This document shows positions 1 through 11,699 of a DNA stretch of 64,000 bases, one piece after another. Made by a program: the position numbers and the translations under genes. The DNA comes from Delphinapterus leucas (Eukaryota; Chordata; Mammalia; Artiodactyla; Monodontidae), in NCBI RefSeq assembly GCF_002288925.2, contig NW_022098076.1:91357933-91421932 (forward strand), read 5' to 3'. The notes under the pieces were generated by a model. It saw nothing but the letters and a program-made list of their open reading frames with translations. It had not been told where the DNA came from and made no database searches. Position 1 is the stretch's first letter. Every line of letters begins with the position of its first letter.

Positions 1-123
1 GTAGCTGTGGCTCACAGGCCTAGTTGCTCCGTGGCATGTGGGATCCTCCCAGACCAAGGCTCAAACCCATGTCCCCTGCATTAGCAGGCAAATTCTCAAC
101 CACTGTGCCACCAGGAAGCCCCT
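1..123 (-). mobile_element. CHR-type SINE, truncated by window edge
   Basis: Minus-strand tRNA-derived SINE. The right end at about 117-123 is the reverse complement of the GGGCTTCC head, and box-B-like sequence lies near 60-75. It is more diverged than the other CHR copies in the window, so it is probably older. It interrupts L1 ORF1 sequence that resumes at 124; the A-rich tail lies outside the window. Confidence 0.8.
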
Positions 124-1060
124 AGAGTATTTTTAATTTCAGTAATTATATTGTTCATCACTGTTTGTTTTCTCTTTAGTTCTTCTAGATCCTTGTTGCA
201 TGTTTCTTGTATTTTCTCAATTCTGTTTCCGATATTTTGGATCATCTTTACTATCATTACTCTGAATTCTTTTTCAGGCAGGTTGCCTATTTCGTCTTCA
301 TTTATTTCATCTTGTAGGTTTTTACCTTGCTCCTTAGTCTGTAACATATTTTTTTGTTGGTTCATTTTTTTTGATGGGTGGGGCTGCATTCCTTACTGGT
401 TGTTTGGCTCGAGACGTCCATTTCTGGCGTTTGCAGGCAGTTGGATAGAGCTGGGTCTTGCTGCTGAGATGAGGACCTCTGGGAGGCCTCACTGTGAGGT
501 CTGAAGTTATCTTTTAATCCAGCTATTTGGACTTGGAGCTCCCATCACAGGAGCTCGAACCCGACCTTGAACCCCGAAAACTTGTGGGAAAATTTAAAAA
601 AAAAAAAAAAAAAAAAGGAAGGAAGAAAGAAAAGAAAAAAAGGAGCAGTACAATATCAAAGAATAAAAAACAAAATGAAATTAGAAAAATAATAAATATA
701 TTAGGAAAAATAAAACTACAGTTGAAACAACTGCAACAAGATAAAATAAAACCACAACAGAAAAAAGGAAAAAAAAAAAAAAGGGTGGGTGGGAAACAAG
801 CCAAAAGGAGAGAACAATAACAAAGTATAAAGAATGAAACAAAATTAGAAAAACAAAAGATTTGTTAGAAAAATAAAAATATAAAAGAATCAACAACAAA
901 GAATCAACAAGGTTAAACAGAACTCCAATCGAAAAGAGGAAAAAAACAACCTCCCGTCCCCTTAGGTGTCCGTGGTCCCCCACCAGTGCCTGGTAGGTGC
1001 TAGTTGTGAGGAGATGTGAATTCCGTGTCCTCCTAGTCCACCATCTTGACTCCGCACCCC
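124..1060 (-). mobile_element. L1 5' UTR and start of ORF1
   Basis: Reading the minus strand from about 1060 downwards, the sequence opens like an artiodactyl L1 5' UTR (GGAGTCAAGATGGTGGACTA at 1033-1052). An A-poor, T-rich tract follows, seen as A-rich 595-900 on the plus strand. The beginning of ORF1 then runs from about 365 down to 124. The ORF1 segment carries the recognisable EIGNLPEKEFRVMIVKMI block and a coiled-coil-like Lys/Glu/Ile-rich stretch, as expected for the N-terminal half of ORF1p. Reading is cut by the SINE at 1-123. ORF2 is not present in the window for this copy, so it is only a 5' part. Confidence 0.75.
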
Positions 1061-1630
1061 ATAAACTCTTTTAGGTCTGGCTTCCTCCAATCAGTATTAC
1101 AATTCCAAGATTCACATATGTGGTTGCATGTAGCTATACTTCATGTTTTTCAGTATTTTAAAATTTAAAGTTCTTATTTTGAGATAATGGTGGATTCACA
1201 TTCAGCTGTAAGAATTGCTATGGAGAGATGTAACCTTTAGTGGGTTTCTCCTAAGGGTAACATCTGGCAGAACTTTCTCACAAGGTCACAGCCATGATCT
1301 TGACTTGATACTGATACAGTTGAGATCCAGGATGTTTCAATCACCCCAAGGGTCCTTCCAGTTGCTCTTTCAGAGTAACCCTTGCTTCCCTCCCACAGCC
1401 AATCCAGCTTTATTAGAAACCTCTAATCTGTTCTGTTTCTACAGTTTTGTCCTTTCAGGAATGTTCTATCAGCAGAATCATAGAGTATGTTACTTTCTTG
1501 CTTTTTATTCATCATAATTCTCAAGAAATTTGTCCAGGTCATTGTATGCATGAATAGTTTGTTTTTTTTTTTTTTTATTGCTTTTTCTAGTTTTGGGCTA
1601 TCATGAGTTGATTAAGGTGCAACAAATGTC

Positions 1631-1661
1631 TGTGTGTTTGTGTGTGTGTGTGTGTGTGTGT
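1631..1661. repeat. (TG)n microsatellite
   Basis: Near-perfect TG dinucleotide run inside the old L1 3' region. Confidence 0.9.
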
Positions 1662-2720
1662 AAGTTTTCATTTCTCTGGGATAAATGCTCATGAATGCAA
1701 TTGCTGGGTTCTATGGTAGTTGTATGTTTTTTTAAGAAATGCCAAATTTTGTGCAGAGTGGTCATACCATTTTACACTCCTACCAATCACGTAGAAGTGA
1801 TCTAGTTTGTCCCCTGTTATCTTAGGCAATTGGTGTTGCCATTGTTTTTATTTTAGCCATCCTCATAGGTATGAAGTGATTTCTCTGTGGTTTTAATTTG
1901 CATTTCTCTAATGGCTAACAATGTTGGACACCTTTTCTGTGCTCTTTTTCCCTCTGTACATCCACTTGGGTGAAATGTCTCCATGTCTCTTGTCCATTTT
2001 ATAATCGGATTGTTTTGTTTTCTAACTGTTGAGTTTTGAGAGTTCCTTGTATGTTCTACATACTAGCTCGTCGTCAGATATGTGCTTTACAAATGTTTTG
2101 TCCCAGTCTGTAGCTTGTCTTTTCACCCACTTAACAGGGTCTTTCACTGAGCAAACAGTTTTAATTCTGATGAAGTTCAAATATTCCTCTAATGGATTTG
2201 AGCTTGCAGTGTTAATTTTAAGAACTCTTTGCTAGCCTTACATCCCAAAGATTTTCTCCTATATTTTTTTTCTAAAACTTACAGCTTTACATTTTACATC
2301 TAAGTCCATGATCTGTTTTGAGTTATTCTTTGTACAATATGTGAGACTTAGCTCAAGGTTCATTTTTTTTTTTTTTTTTTTGGTCTGTAGATATCCAGTT
2401 GCTCCAGCACCATTTATTGAAAAGGTTATCCTTCCTCCCTTGAACGGCATTTGCATCTTCATCAAAAATCAGTCAGGCCTATTTGTGTGAGCCTATGTCT
2501 CAGTTGTCTGTTTTGTTTCATTGATCTTCAGTTTAACCCTCTACCAATAGCAAACAGTCTTGATTACTGTAGCTGTATAATAAACCTTGAAGTTAGGTAG
2601 ATGGATTCTTTTTACTTTATTCCTCTTTTAAAAAATCGTTTTAGCAATTTTAGATTCATTGTCTTTCCATATAAATTTTAGGATAATCTTGTCTATGTTT
2701 ATAAACTATCTTTCTGGGAT

Positions 2721-2930
2721 TTTTTTTTTTTTTTTTTGCGGTACGCGGGCCTCTCGCTGTTGTGGCCTCTCCCGTTGCGGAGCACAGGCTCTGGACGCGC
2801 AGGCTCAGCGGCCATGGCTCACAGGCCCAGCTGCTCCACGGCATGTGGGATCTTCCCAGACTGAGGCACGAACCCGTGCCCCCTGCATCGGCAGGTGGAC
2901 TCTCAGCCACTGCGGCACCAGGGAAGCCCT
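2721..2930 (-). mobile_element. CHR-2-type SINE with target-site duplication
   Basis: Full-length minus-strand copy: poly-T at the left, then GCGGTACGCGGG, then the tRNA-like head at the right ending AGGGAAGCCC. The duplication CTTTCTGGGAT is exact at 2710-2720 and 2931-2941. It sits in old L1 ORF2 sequence. Confidence 0.95.
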
Positions 2931-4511
2931 CTTTCTGGGATTTTGATAAAAACTGGATGAATCTTGTATATTGATGTGGAAAGAATTGACATCTTTACAT
3001 TTTGTTTTCCAATCCATGTGCATAGTATGTTTATCTATTTAGATCTTCTTTGATTTCTTTCATCAGCATGGTGTAGTTTTAGCATACAAGTCCTACACAC
3101 ATTTTGTTAGCTTTACACCTAAGTATTTCATTTTTGAGTGATTTTAAGAGATATTATTTTTAATCTTGGTGCCCATCTGTTCATTGCTAGTAAACAGAAA
3201 TATGGCTGATTTTTATATGTTCCCCTTGTACCCTACAACCTTGCTGAATGCACTTTTTTATTTCTAGGAGTTTCTTTGTAGATTCCTTGAGATTTTCTAA
3301 ATAGACAATCATGTCATCTGCAAATAGGGACTGCTTATTTTTTTAATTTCCTTTGCTTGTCCTACCGCACTGGCTAGAACGTCTAGCACTATGTTCAATA
3401 AAAGTGCAGTTATTGGACACACTCGCCTTATTCCCAGTCTTAGGAGAAAAGCATTTAGTCTTTCACTGTTAAGTAGAGGGTCAGCTGTAGGTGTTTTTGT
3501 AGATTCTCTTTATCAAATCATGGAAGTTCTCTAATTTTTCTGAGAGATTTATCACGGGTGAGCGTCGTCAAATACTTTTTCTGCATCAATTGATATGATC
3601 ATGTGATTTTTTTTCTCCTTTCGTCTGTTAACATAGTTGATTCCATTGTTGATTTTCAAATATTGAACTAGGCTTGCATTCCTGGAATAAACCCCACTTG
3701 GTCATGGTTTATAATTCTCTTTATTTTTGCATTCTATTTGAAAATATTTTAAGAATTTTTGTGTCTATATTCATGAGGGATATTGGCCTATATTTTTCCT
3801 TTTTTTTTTTTGTACTGCTTTTGTCTGGTTTTCACTTAAGGGTGAAAAGCTTGTTATAAAATGGGTTGGGAAGTGTTTCTTCTATTCTGGAAATGACTGT
3901 GTAGAATTGGTGTTAATTTACCTGTGAATATTTGGTAGAATTCTCCAGTGAAACCATCTGGTCCTGGAGATTCTACCTGGGGAATTGTTTTAATTACAAT
4001 TTAACTTCCTTAATAGATGTAGGGCTAGTCAATTTATCTATTTCATATTAAATGAGTTGTAGTAGTTTGTATTTTTAGGAATAGTGTGTTCATTTCGTGT
4101 AAGTTGTCAAATTTTGTGTGTAGTTGTTTATAGTATCCCTTTATTATTCTTTTGATATCTGCAGTCAGTAGTGATACCTCTTGTTTCATTCCTAATGTTG
4201 GTAATATGTGACTTCTTTTTTCCTTTGTCAGTCTTACTAGAGGTTTGTCAATTTTGTTGATAATTTTCAAAGAGGCAGCTCTGTTTCATTGACTTCCCTA
4301 TTGTTTTTCTGTTTTCAATTTCACTGATTTCTGCTCTTATCTTTTTCTTCTCACTTTGTGGGTTTTTTTTTCTTTTGCTCTTCTTTTTCTAGGTTCTGAA
4401 GTTCTGAAGGTGGGAGCTTAGATGATGGATTTGAACTTTTTCCTCTTTTTCTAGTGTATGTGTTTAGTGCTATAAATTTCCCTCTCAGGACTACTTTATT
4501 TGTGTCCCAGA

Positions 4512-4697
4512 TTTTTTTTTTTTTGTGGTACGTGGGCATCTCACTGCTGTGGCCTCTCCCGGACGTGCAGGCTCAGCGGCCATGGCTCACAGGCCCAGCC
4601 ACTCCATGGCATGTGGGATCTTCCCGGACCGGGGCACGAACCCGTGTCCCCTGCATCGGCAGGCGGGCTCTCAACCACTGCGCCACTAGGGAAGCCC
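4512..4697 (-). mobile_element. CHR-2-type SINE with internal deletion
   Basis: Minus-strand copy flanked by the duplication TGTCCCAGAT at 4503-4512 and 4698-4707. It lacks about 19 bp that other copies have between CCTCTCCC and GGACG (near 4560), the part carrying GTTGCGGAGCACAGG. The tRNA-like head is intact. Confidence 0.93.
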
Positions 4698-5779
4698 TGT
4701 CCCAGATATTTTTGATATCTTGTATTTTCATTATATGTTTTGAGTTCTCTTGTTTCTTTTTTGTCCTATGAATTAGAAGTGTGCTGTTTAGTTTCCGTGT
4801 GTTTAGAGATTTTCTTATTATTTTTCTGTTATTGATTTCTAGTTTGATTCCATTGTGGTAGGGGAATGCACTCTCTGTGATTTCATTTCTTTTCAATATG
4901 TCAAGATTTGTTTAACGGCACAAGATAAGGTCCGTCTTGGAATGCATTCTGTGGGCATTGCAAAGAATATGTATTCTGTTTGTTGGGTGGAGTGTTCTAT
5001 AAATTTCCATTAGACTCTGTTTGTAGATGGTGTTGAGTTCTTCAGTATCCTTGCTGATGATTTTCTGTCTAGTGTTCTATCAGTTCTTGAGAATGAATGT
5101 GGATTTGTCTGTTTTTCCTTTCAGTTCTGTTGGGTTTTGCTTCCTATATTTTATAGTTCTGTTGTTTGGTGTATGCACATTTAGGATTAATATGTCTTTG
5201 ATGGATTGGCTCTTTTATCATATGTAAGTTCTTCCCTGACTTTGATAATTTTCTTGGCTCTGAAATCTACTTTATGTGATACTAGAATAGCCATTCCTGC
5301 TTTCTTTTGATTGTTTGCATGATATATTCTTTCCATCCTTTTACTTACAACCTGCTTACATCATTATATATCAAATGAGGTTCCTGCAGACAGCATATAG
5401 TTGGGTCATGTTTTAAAATCTACTTTGGTACTCTCTGTCTTTTAATTGATGTGTTTAGACTATTTACATTTAATGTAATTATTGATATATTAGGACTTGT
5501 CTACCATTTTTTTGGTTATATTTTTAATTTCTTTATTTGCTTTTTCCTGTCATCCTGTAGGTGACTTGACCGTTTTTAGAATTTCATTTGATACTGTTCT
5601 TTGAGTGTATCTCTTTGTGTACTTTTCTAGTGGTTGCTCTGGGTGTTATATTATATATGCATAGTGAATCAGAGTCTACTCATGTCACATTTTGAGTGAA
5701 GTAGAAAAATATTAATTCCCTTTACATGCCTTTACCCATCCCCTGTCATTTGTAATATTGTCTTAAAAATTTCCTCCGC

Positions 5780-5981
5780 GGGCTTCCCTGGTGGCGCGGT
5801 GGTTGAGAGTACGCCTGCCGATGCAGGGGACGCAGGTTCGTGTCCTGGTCCGGGAAGATCCCACATGCCGCGGAGCGGCTGGGCCTGTGAGCCATGGCCG
5901 CTGAACCTGCGCGTCTAGAGCCTGTGCTCCGCAACAGGAGAGGCCACAACAGTGAGAGGCCTGCGTACCGCAAAAAAAAAA
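5780..5981 (+). mobile_element. CHR-2-type SINE with target-site duplication
   Basis: Plus-strand copy beginning GGGCTTCCCTGGTGGCGC and ending in an A tail. The duplication AAATTTCCTCCGC is exact at 5767-5779 and 5982-5994, so the pre-insertion L1 sequence can be read directly. Confidence 0.95.
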
Positions 5982-6080
5982 AAAATTTCCTCCGCATCAC
6001 TGAGAACCAAGTCAAACAAATGTCATAATTTTTGCTTCAATCAAATAACATAATTTAGAAAGGGAAGAAAAGCCTATTTG

Positions 6081-6102
6081 CATATATATATATATATATA
6101 TG
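6081..6102. repeat. (TA)n microsatellite
   Basis: Perfect TA run of about 11 units between two repeat-derived segments. Confidence 0.9.
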
Positions 6103-6480
6103 TAAATTTTTATTGGAGTATAGTTGACTTCCAATGTTGTGTTAGGATTTCTGGCTTTTCTTGAAAAGTTGGAAGATCTGGCAGGACAGGGTATGCCTTC
6201 CCGCCTGGCAATCACTGGCCAGAGCTGAGTCACGTGTGCTGTTTAGTTCATCACAGTCCTATGCCTGCTTCTCTCATTTATGGAACTTGACTGACACTGA
6301 AGGCATTTGAGTTTGAGACTCCCGAGGTAGACGATCCTTGGTTATATCACTGAGCACCTGCCACCTCTAGTATTTCTGAAGTACCTAGGAGGTCCATGAC
6401 ATGGAGTGTTTTGTGATTTCATTGATACCCAGATTACCTATATTTTTGGTTACCAAGTTATTTCTTCCTTTCTGATGCTC
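6103..6480. other. Unresolved repeat-like stretch
   Basis: The first about 45 bases (TTTATTGGAGTATAGTTGAC) resemble the reverse complement of an artiodactyl L1 3' end. The remainder looks like an old interspersed repeat that I cannot name. No open frame of note. Confidence 0.4.
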
Positions 6481-8045
6481 CAGGTTTTTTTTTTTGATCC
6501 ATTTTCTTTCCATTTAAAGAAGTTCCTTTAGACATTCTCTCAAGGTGAATCTGCTGGTGAGAAATTCTCTTAGTTCTCCTTCATCTGAAAATATCTTGAT
6601 TTCTTTTTCACAGTTGAAGAATATTTTTCCTGGGTATAGATTCTGGTTGGCAGTTATTTTATTTCAGCACTTGAAAAAGTATTGTGCCCTTTCTTTCTGT
6701 CTCAGTTTCTGGTGTGCAACCCACAGTCATTTAAGGTGTTTTTCTCCTATAGGTAAAGGGCCATTTTTTTCTCTGGCTGCTTTCCAGATTTTTTCTTTGT
6801 CTTCTGTAGTTAGAAGCTTAGTTATGATGTGTCTCAGATCATATGTCTTTGGATTTACCCTGTTGGGTATTCATTTAGCTTCTTGAGTCTGCAGGTTTAT
6901 ATCTCCTGTCAAATTTGGGAAGATTTCAACCATTCTTTCTTGAAGTGCTTTTTCAGCCTCATCTTCTTTCTCTTCTCCTTCTGAGATTCTGATGGCATGA
7001 ATATATGATTTTTTTTAATAGTCCCATAGTTCCTAATTCTCTGTTTAGCTTTTTTTTTTTTTCCAATTGATTTTCTCTGTTGTTCAGATTGGGTAATTTC
7101 TATTGTTCTATCTTCCAATTCACTGATTCTTTCCTCTGTCTCCTCTATTCTGCTGCTGAGCTCATCCAGCATTTTGCATACTGTACTTTTAAGCTCTAAA
7201 ATTTCCATTTGGTTCTCCTTTATATCTTCTACTTTTTTGCTGAGGCTTTCTGTTTTTTTTTTTTCATTTGTATCTAGCAGCTTTATAATTACTCATTGAA
7301 GCATTTTAATCATGGCTGCCTTAACATGTTTGTCAGGTAATTCTAACATCTCTGACACTTCAGACTTGGCATCTGTTGTCTGTTTTCCTTCAGTCTGAGA
7401 TCTTCCAGGTTCTTCTATGATGAGTGACTTTCAATAAAACCTAAACATTTTTGTATTATGTTATGAGACTCTGAACTTAATTTAAATCTCTTGTTTTAAC
7501 TCTGACACTGCTCTGGCAGGGGAATAGTGTGTGTGTGTGTGTGTGTGTGTGTTGTGCTGTTACTGCCAGGAAGGTAGAAGTCTAGGTTACCCAATCTATT
7601 GTGGGAGGGGCTCCTTATATTTCTGGGTGGGGGTGGGAGTTCTGGCTCTCCATGTGGTCTCCACTCACACTGAGGTGAAGGTGTCCTTGTTACCACCGGG
7701 AACTGGTGAAGTCTTGACTCTCCACTAGGTCGCCTCTGATCCATCCCAGCAGGGAGGGAGGGGTGCCTTGTTATCACTGGTTGGGGGTGGAGTCCAGATA
7801 GATTCCCCATGTAGTCTCCACTGACATAGTGGATGGGAAGGCTTCACAACCAATGGGCAGGAATGAAAGTCTTTGTTCCTTATTTGATCTTCTCTGACAC
7901 CACTCCAGTGAAGGTGTTGGGTTGTTTCCTATGTCTTCATGAGGGAAGAAGTCTAGGCTCCCCATGGAGCCTTTGCTGGTGTGCACTGGAGTGGGGCCAC
8001 ATTTTTTCTGTGGTGTTTGGATGGTGCAGGGTGGTTATTAACTAA
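6481..8045 (-). mobile_element. Old L1M fragment, ORF1 and 5' region
   Basis: Minus-strand L1 text typical of ORF1 and its upstream region. The minus strand at 6909-7208 encodes an ORF1-like coiled coil with runs such as SSRIEETEERISELEDRTIE, a known feature of ORF1p. Stops interrupt it elsewhere. The 7560-8045 part is a GC-richer 5' UTR-like tract with repeated 'GAAGTCTAGGCTCCCC'-type phrases. Confidence 0.65.
7526..7553. repeat. (GT)n microsatellite
   Basis: Uninterrupted GT run of about 14 units. Confidence 0.9.
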
Positions 8046-9480
8046 AGCCTGTTTTGTCTGATACTGAGTTACACTAGCTATCTTTTGGCTAGTACTTTGA
8101 TGGTTTATAGTTTACCATCTATAGTTTATAGTTTATTTTCAACATATCTATTTGTTATGTTTAAAGTGTGTTTCTTATAAATAGCATATAGTTGAGTTGT
8201 TTTCCAGTCTGGCAATCATTGTCTTTTAAAACAGAACATTTAGTCCACTTACATTTTAGGTAATTATGGATTAAATTAATTGAATTTAATTCTATCAAAT
8301 TCATATTTGCTTTCTTTTTATTATTTATTTTCTTTTCTTTTTATTCCTATTTTTCCTTTCCTGTATTCTTTTTGATTAATTATTTAAAATTTTCTGCTTA
8401 TCTTCACTATTACTTTTTTGCTATACATTTTAGTATGATTTAAAAAATTATAAAATACATCATTAATTTATTACAATTTACCTTAAATTAGCTCTTTTTG
8501 GCTCCCTGAACAATGCAGCAATCTCACAAGTCTGTTTACTCCTACTCAACTTTTCTGTTGCTGCTATTATATATTTTCTTTGTATGTATGGTACAGACCC
8601 TTATTCTTGCTTTAAAAACCAGAATATTTTAAGAAGAGTTAGCTTTTTATACTTGCCCAAATTTTACATTTTGAAGGGCTGATTATTCCTTCTTACACTT
8701 TTGTTCTCTCATCTGGGATTCTTTTCCTTCAGCCTGAAGAATATCCTTTTAGTATTTTCATATTATGGGTCTGCTGCTGCTAAGTCAGATCAGATTTTGT
8801 TTGTCTCTATTTTATTTTCATTTTTGAAGGATATTTTCACTGGGTATAGAATTCTAGGTTGGCAGTTATTTCTTTCCAGATGCTATTCACATTTCCTTCT
8901 GGCTTCCATGGTTTCTGTTGAGAGATTTAGTAGTCTTTCTTATTTTTTGTTATCCTGAAGGAAATGTGCCTTTTAAAAAAATCTAGTAAGAGTTTGCCTT
9001 TTATCTTTGACTTTCAGTATTTTGACTGTGATGTGTCTAGATGTGGTTTTCTTTGTAATCATCCTTCTTGGACCTCAGTAAGGTTCTTGAATTTGTGGCT
9101 GTGTGTATTTCATCTGATTTGGAAAATTCACAAACATTACTTTTTCATGTATTTCTTCTGTTCCATTCTCCTCTTTTGGGGCAAATTCTAATTACACATA
9201 TGTTACAACTTTTGACCATGTCTCAAATCTCTCTTCTTCTCTGTTCTGTTTTTTATAGTATTTTTTTTTCTGTACTTCAGTTTGGATTTCTTATTGACTT
9301 GTTTTTGACGTCAACCTGCCTTTTGCAATGTCTATGCTGTTGTTAAACCAGTTAGAAGACTTCTTATTTTTGGATACCATATTTTTCAACTGTAGAATGT
9401 TTATTTGTTTCTTTTAAATGTAGATTCTAAATTTCTATTTAAATATGGCATTTTTTTTCATTTATATATGCTAGCACTCA
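8046..9480 (-). mobile_element. Second old L1M fragment
   Basis: AT-rich minus-strand L1 text. 8046-8500 resembles the start of ORF2, and 8690-9470 again resembles the ORF1 region (compare GGTATAGAATTCTAGGTTGG near 8840 with the similar phrase at 6635). The repetition of the same L1 segments implies a copy separate from 6481-8045. Confidence 0.6.
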
Positions 9481-9704
9481 GGAATGCAAAAAATAGAGCC
9501 AGTCAAGAATCTTATCCTCAAGGAGCTTCATGGCCACTTCAGGAACTCCTATGTCCTTAAAGTTTTTGTGATTAGAACAAGAGAGGAGCTCGAGAGAGAG
9601 AGATGGCCTCTGAGAGTCAGGACCTCACTCAGTGATGTCATAATGGGGGTGACAGCAAATCCAGGGTTGATTCACAGTCCTGCATATCTGCAAACTTGTT
9701 TTTG

Positions 9705-9800
9705 AAAGTACAGACTCTTTGTCTGTCTTGTTATCTTCTGTACCTCAAATGCCTTGAACTGTACCTGGCATACAGTGCCCAATAAATAATATTAAATGAA
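9705..9800 (+). mobile_element. L2 3' end
   Basis: Short L2 3' terminal fragment with the phrases CTGTACCTGGCATACAGTGC and CAATAAATAATATTAAATGA, equivalent to the 'GCCTGGCACATAGTAGG ... AATAAATGTTTGTTGAATGA' end of L2. 9481-9704 just before it shows no feature I recognise. Confidence 0.6.
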
Positions 9801-10114
9801 ACGATCAGTAAAGATGATATGTCCCCCAAGATCTGATTTTGGATCTCTAAGTCACAAGAGAAGGTGGAACAGACTGCAATGTAAGTAGATTAAATTATAA
9901 TGTGAAATATAATTGCCAAGGGAAACAGACTCTGTAACCTTCCTTCTTGTAAGAAAATGAACATGAAACTATAATAACTCATCAGAAGGTTGCTTGTTGA
10001 GTATGAAATAAGCAAAGGAGGTGGCTGGATGCTCTGAATTGCTACCTATGGCATACTGTGACATCTTGAGGCACTTATTTAGCCTATAGGGGTCAATCTG
10101 CCTAGGATCTAGAT
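9801..10114. other. Intron-type sequence, nothing recognised
   Basis: No open frame, RNA gene or repeat that I can name. Confidence 0.5.
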
Positions 10115-10740
10115 TTGATTAATTAATTCATTCAATATTATGTGCTGAGGACTTGCTATGTGCCAGAAAAGGTTACAAAGGTGAGCAGAAAAGACAGTCA
10201 CATAGTCGCTGGACTCATGGCCCTTCAGTAGTAGATCTGGGAAGGCAGAAACAAACAAAATGATCTCACCAGTAAATGTAACATTAAAACTGTGATAAAG
10301 CACCAGGAAGACATGGTACTCAGCGTCAAGTGTATGTGTAGCAACCAGACTTACTTTGGAGGGCCCAAAAGGCTTTCCTGAGGAAGAAGGGCTTAGACTG
10401 AGACCCCAAGGATGAGTAGGGGTTAACTACACTCGGGACTGAGGGTGTGGGGGTAAAGACAGTTCTTGAGAGGGAACAGCATGTGCAAAGGCCCTGTGGT
10501 GGGAGGGAGCACAGGGTGTTTGAGGCACAACGAGGAAGATCAGCGTGCTGGAGTGCAGCCAGGGAGGAGAGGTGGGTGATGAGCCTGAAGAAGAGGACAC
10601 TGGCAAGGTTGGTCATGGCCTTGTAAGCCTGTCATCTTTATCCTTGGGGGAACCGGGGTGTCATTGAAGGGTTTCAGCATGGAGCACTAAGGTCATATTT
10701 GTATTTCGAAAGGAGCACTCAGGCTGCTGTATAATCTCTG
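10115..10740 (-). mobile_element. L2 LINE, C-terminal reverse-transcriptase part
   Basis: The plus strand reads as the reverse complement of L2 (CR1-like) ORF2. Key phrases are GGGAACAGCATGTGCAAAGG at 10470-10489 and GGAGCACTCAGGCTGCTGT at 10711-10729. The left end (10120-10210) is the L2 3' region 'ATTCATTCAATATTATGTGC'. The minus-strand frame at 10326-10616 retains a worn relic of the L2 protein end but is frameshifted relative to it. Confidence 0.75.
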
Positions 10741-11699
10741 ATCAAGTCACTGTTTCTGGATAATGCTGAAATAATAGTGTCAAATTCTATCCCTCTGAGT
10801 CCTCTTTCTCCTTTTCTATGTTCAAGGTTGCCCATTCCCCTTCTGCTAATGGTCTTCTTAAGGAGGGGATTTAGTATAGCTAATTAAGTTTCAGCTTACG
10901 AAATTAAATCATAATTATGTCTCCCAAGGTCATTTGGATTGGAATTTTGAGAACTGAAAACTCTACAGTTACACAATTACCATCAATCTATTGGGGTACC
11001 CTGAGTGCATCTATTGTGTGTTCAACCAGTTTAATTCCAAGAGAGAAATTCATAGCAATTTCTCACCCTGTGACATGTCATGAGTTAGGACATGGTGAGG
11101 GCAGACACCAGGCTGCGAGGAGTGAGAGGGTGCCCTTGGGCCAGACTGATGATCAGGTGCTGGGTAAGAGGAGGAAGCCTATTCTCAGCTGGAGGAGTAC
11201 AGTCACCTCCTGGCTTCATTTTCTGTTTTGTTTGGCTTGATTTCCATGTTCAGTCATGAAAGTATCACTTTCTGAAAACGTGAAATTCATTAATAGGGTC
11301 AATGGGTGGCATATTTATTTCCTATTGATGAGGGAATAGCCTATAGAGAGCCCTCAGTGGGCTACAGAGATGGAGCCTCAGTAGAGGCCCATGAAGGACA
11401 TTCAGAGTCAGAGTTAAACTGTAAACTGTAAAGTCAACACAAAAAGCATTAGGAGAGAGCCACTGTAAAGACACCATACAGCCCCTGGGCTGGCGAAACT
11501 AGTCACTAATGTAGCTGGGAGTGTGGTAAACTCTGAGGGAGTGTGTGAGTCCCAGGAAGAGTTGATGGACCATGGAAACCTGAGAAAGCCTTCAAAGGGC
11601 AAAGGCTGCCCACAATCCTGCCAGCTCCTCTGCCTGGAGTATCCTGGCCCCAGAGGTAGGGCTGGCTCTGGATCAAAGTGGACCATGTTCACAACACTT
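10741..11699. other. Intron-type sequence, nothing recognised
   Basis: No protein-like open frame and no repeat that I can name. A 107-codon open stretch at 10917-11240 (+) has no recognisable domain and is judged chance. Confidence 0.5.

Larger units (their letters stand above)
1061..6065 (-). mobile_element. Old L1M element, 3' UTR and ORF2 region
   Basis: About 4.4 kb of degenerate L1 in minus orientation, excluding three later SINEs. From left to right it runs from 3' UTR-like sequence (1061-1600) through the ORF2 C-terminal region (1660-2720) and the reverse-transcriptase region (3000-5000) towards the 5' part of ORF2 (5200-5770). Many stops and indels show that no functional ORF2 remains. 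The SINEs at 2721, 4512 and 5780 are younger insertions; flanking L1 text continues across each one. Confidence 0.75.

Noticed and set aside
527..820. Lys-rich 97-codon plus-strand frame
   Set aside because: It lies in the A-rich antisense of an L1 5' UTR; the lysines are encoded by A runs.
2656..3023. Recurrent short frames with 'SHCCGLSRCGAQAPDAQAQRPW'-like translations at many sites
   Set aside because: All are translations of CHR-2 SINE copies; not a gene family.
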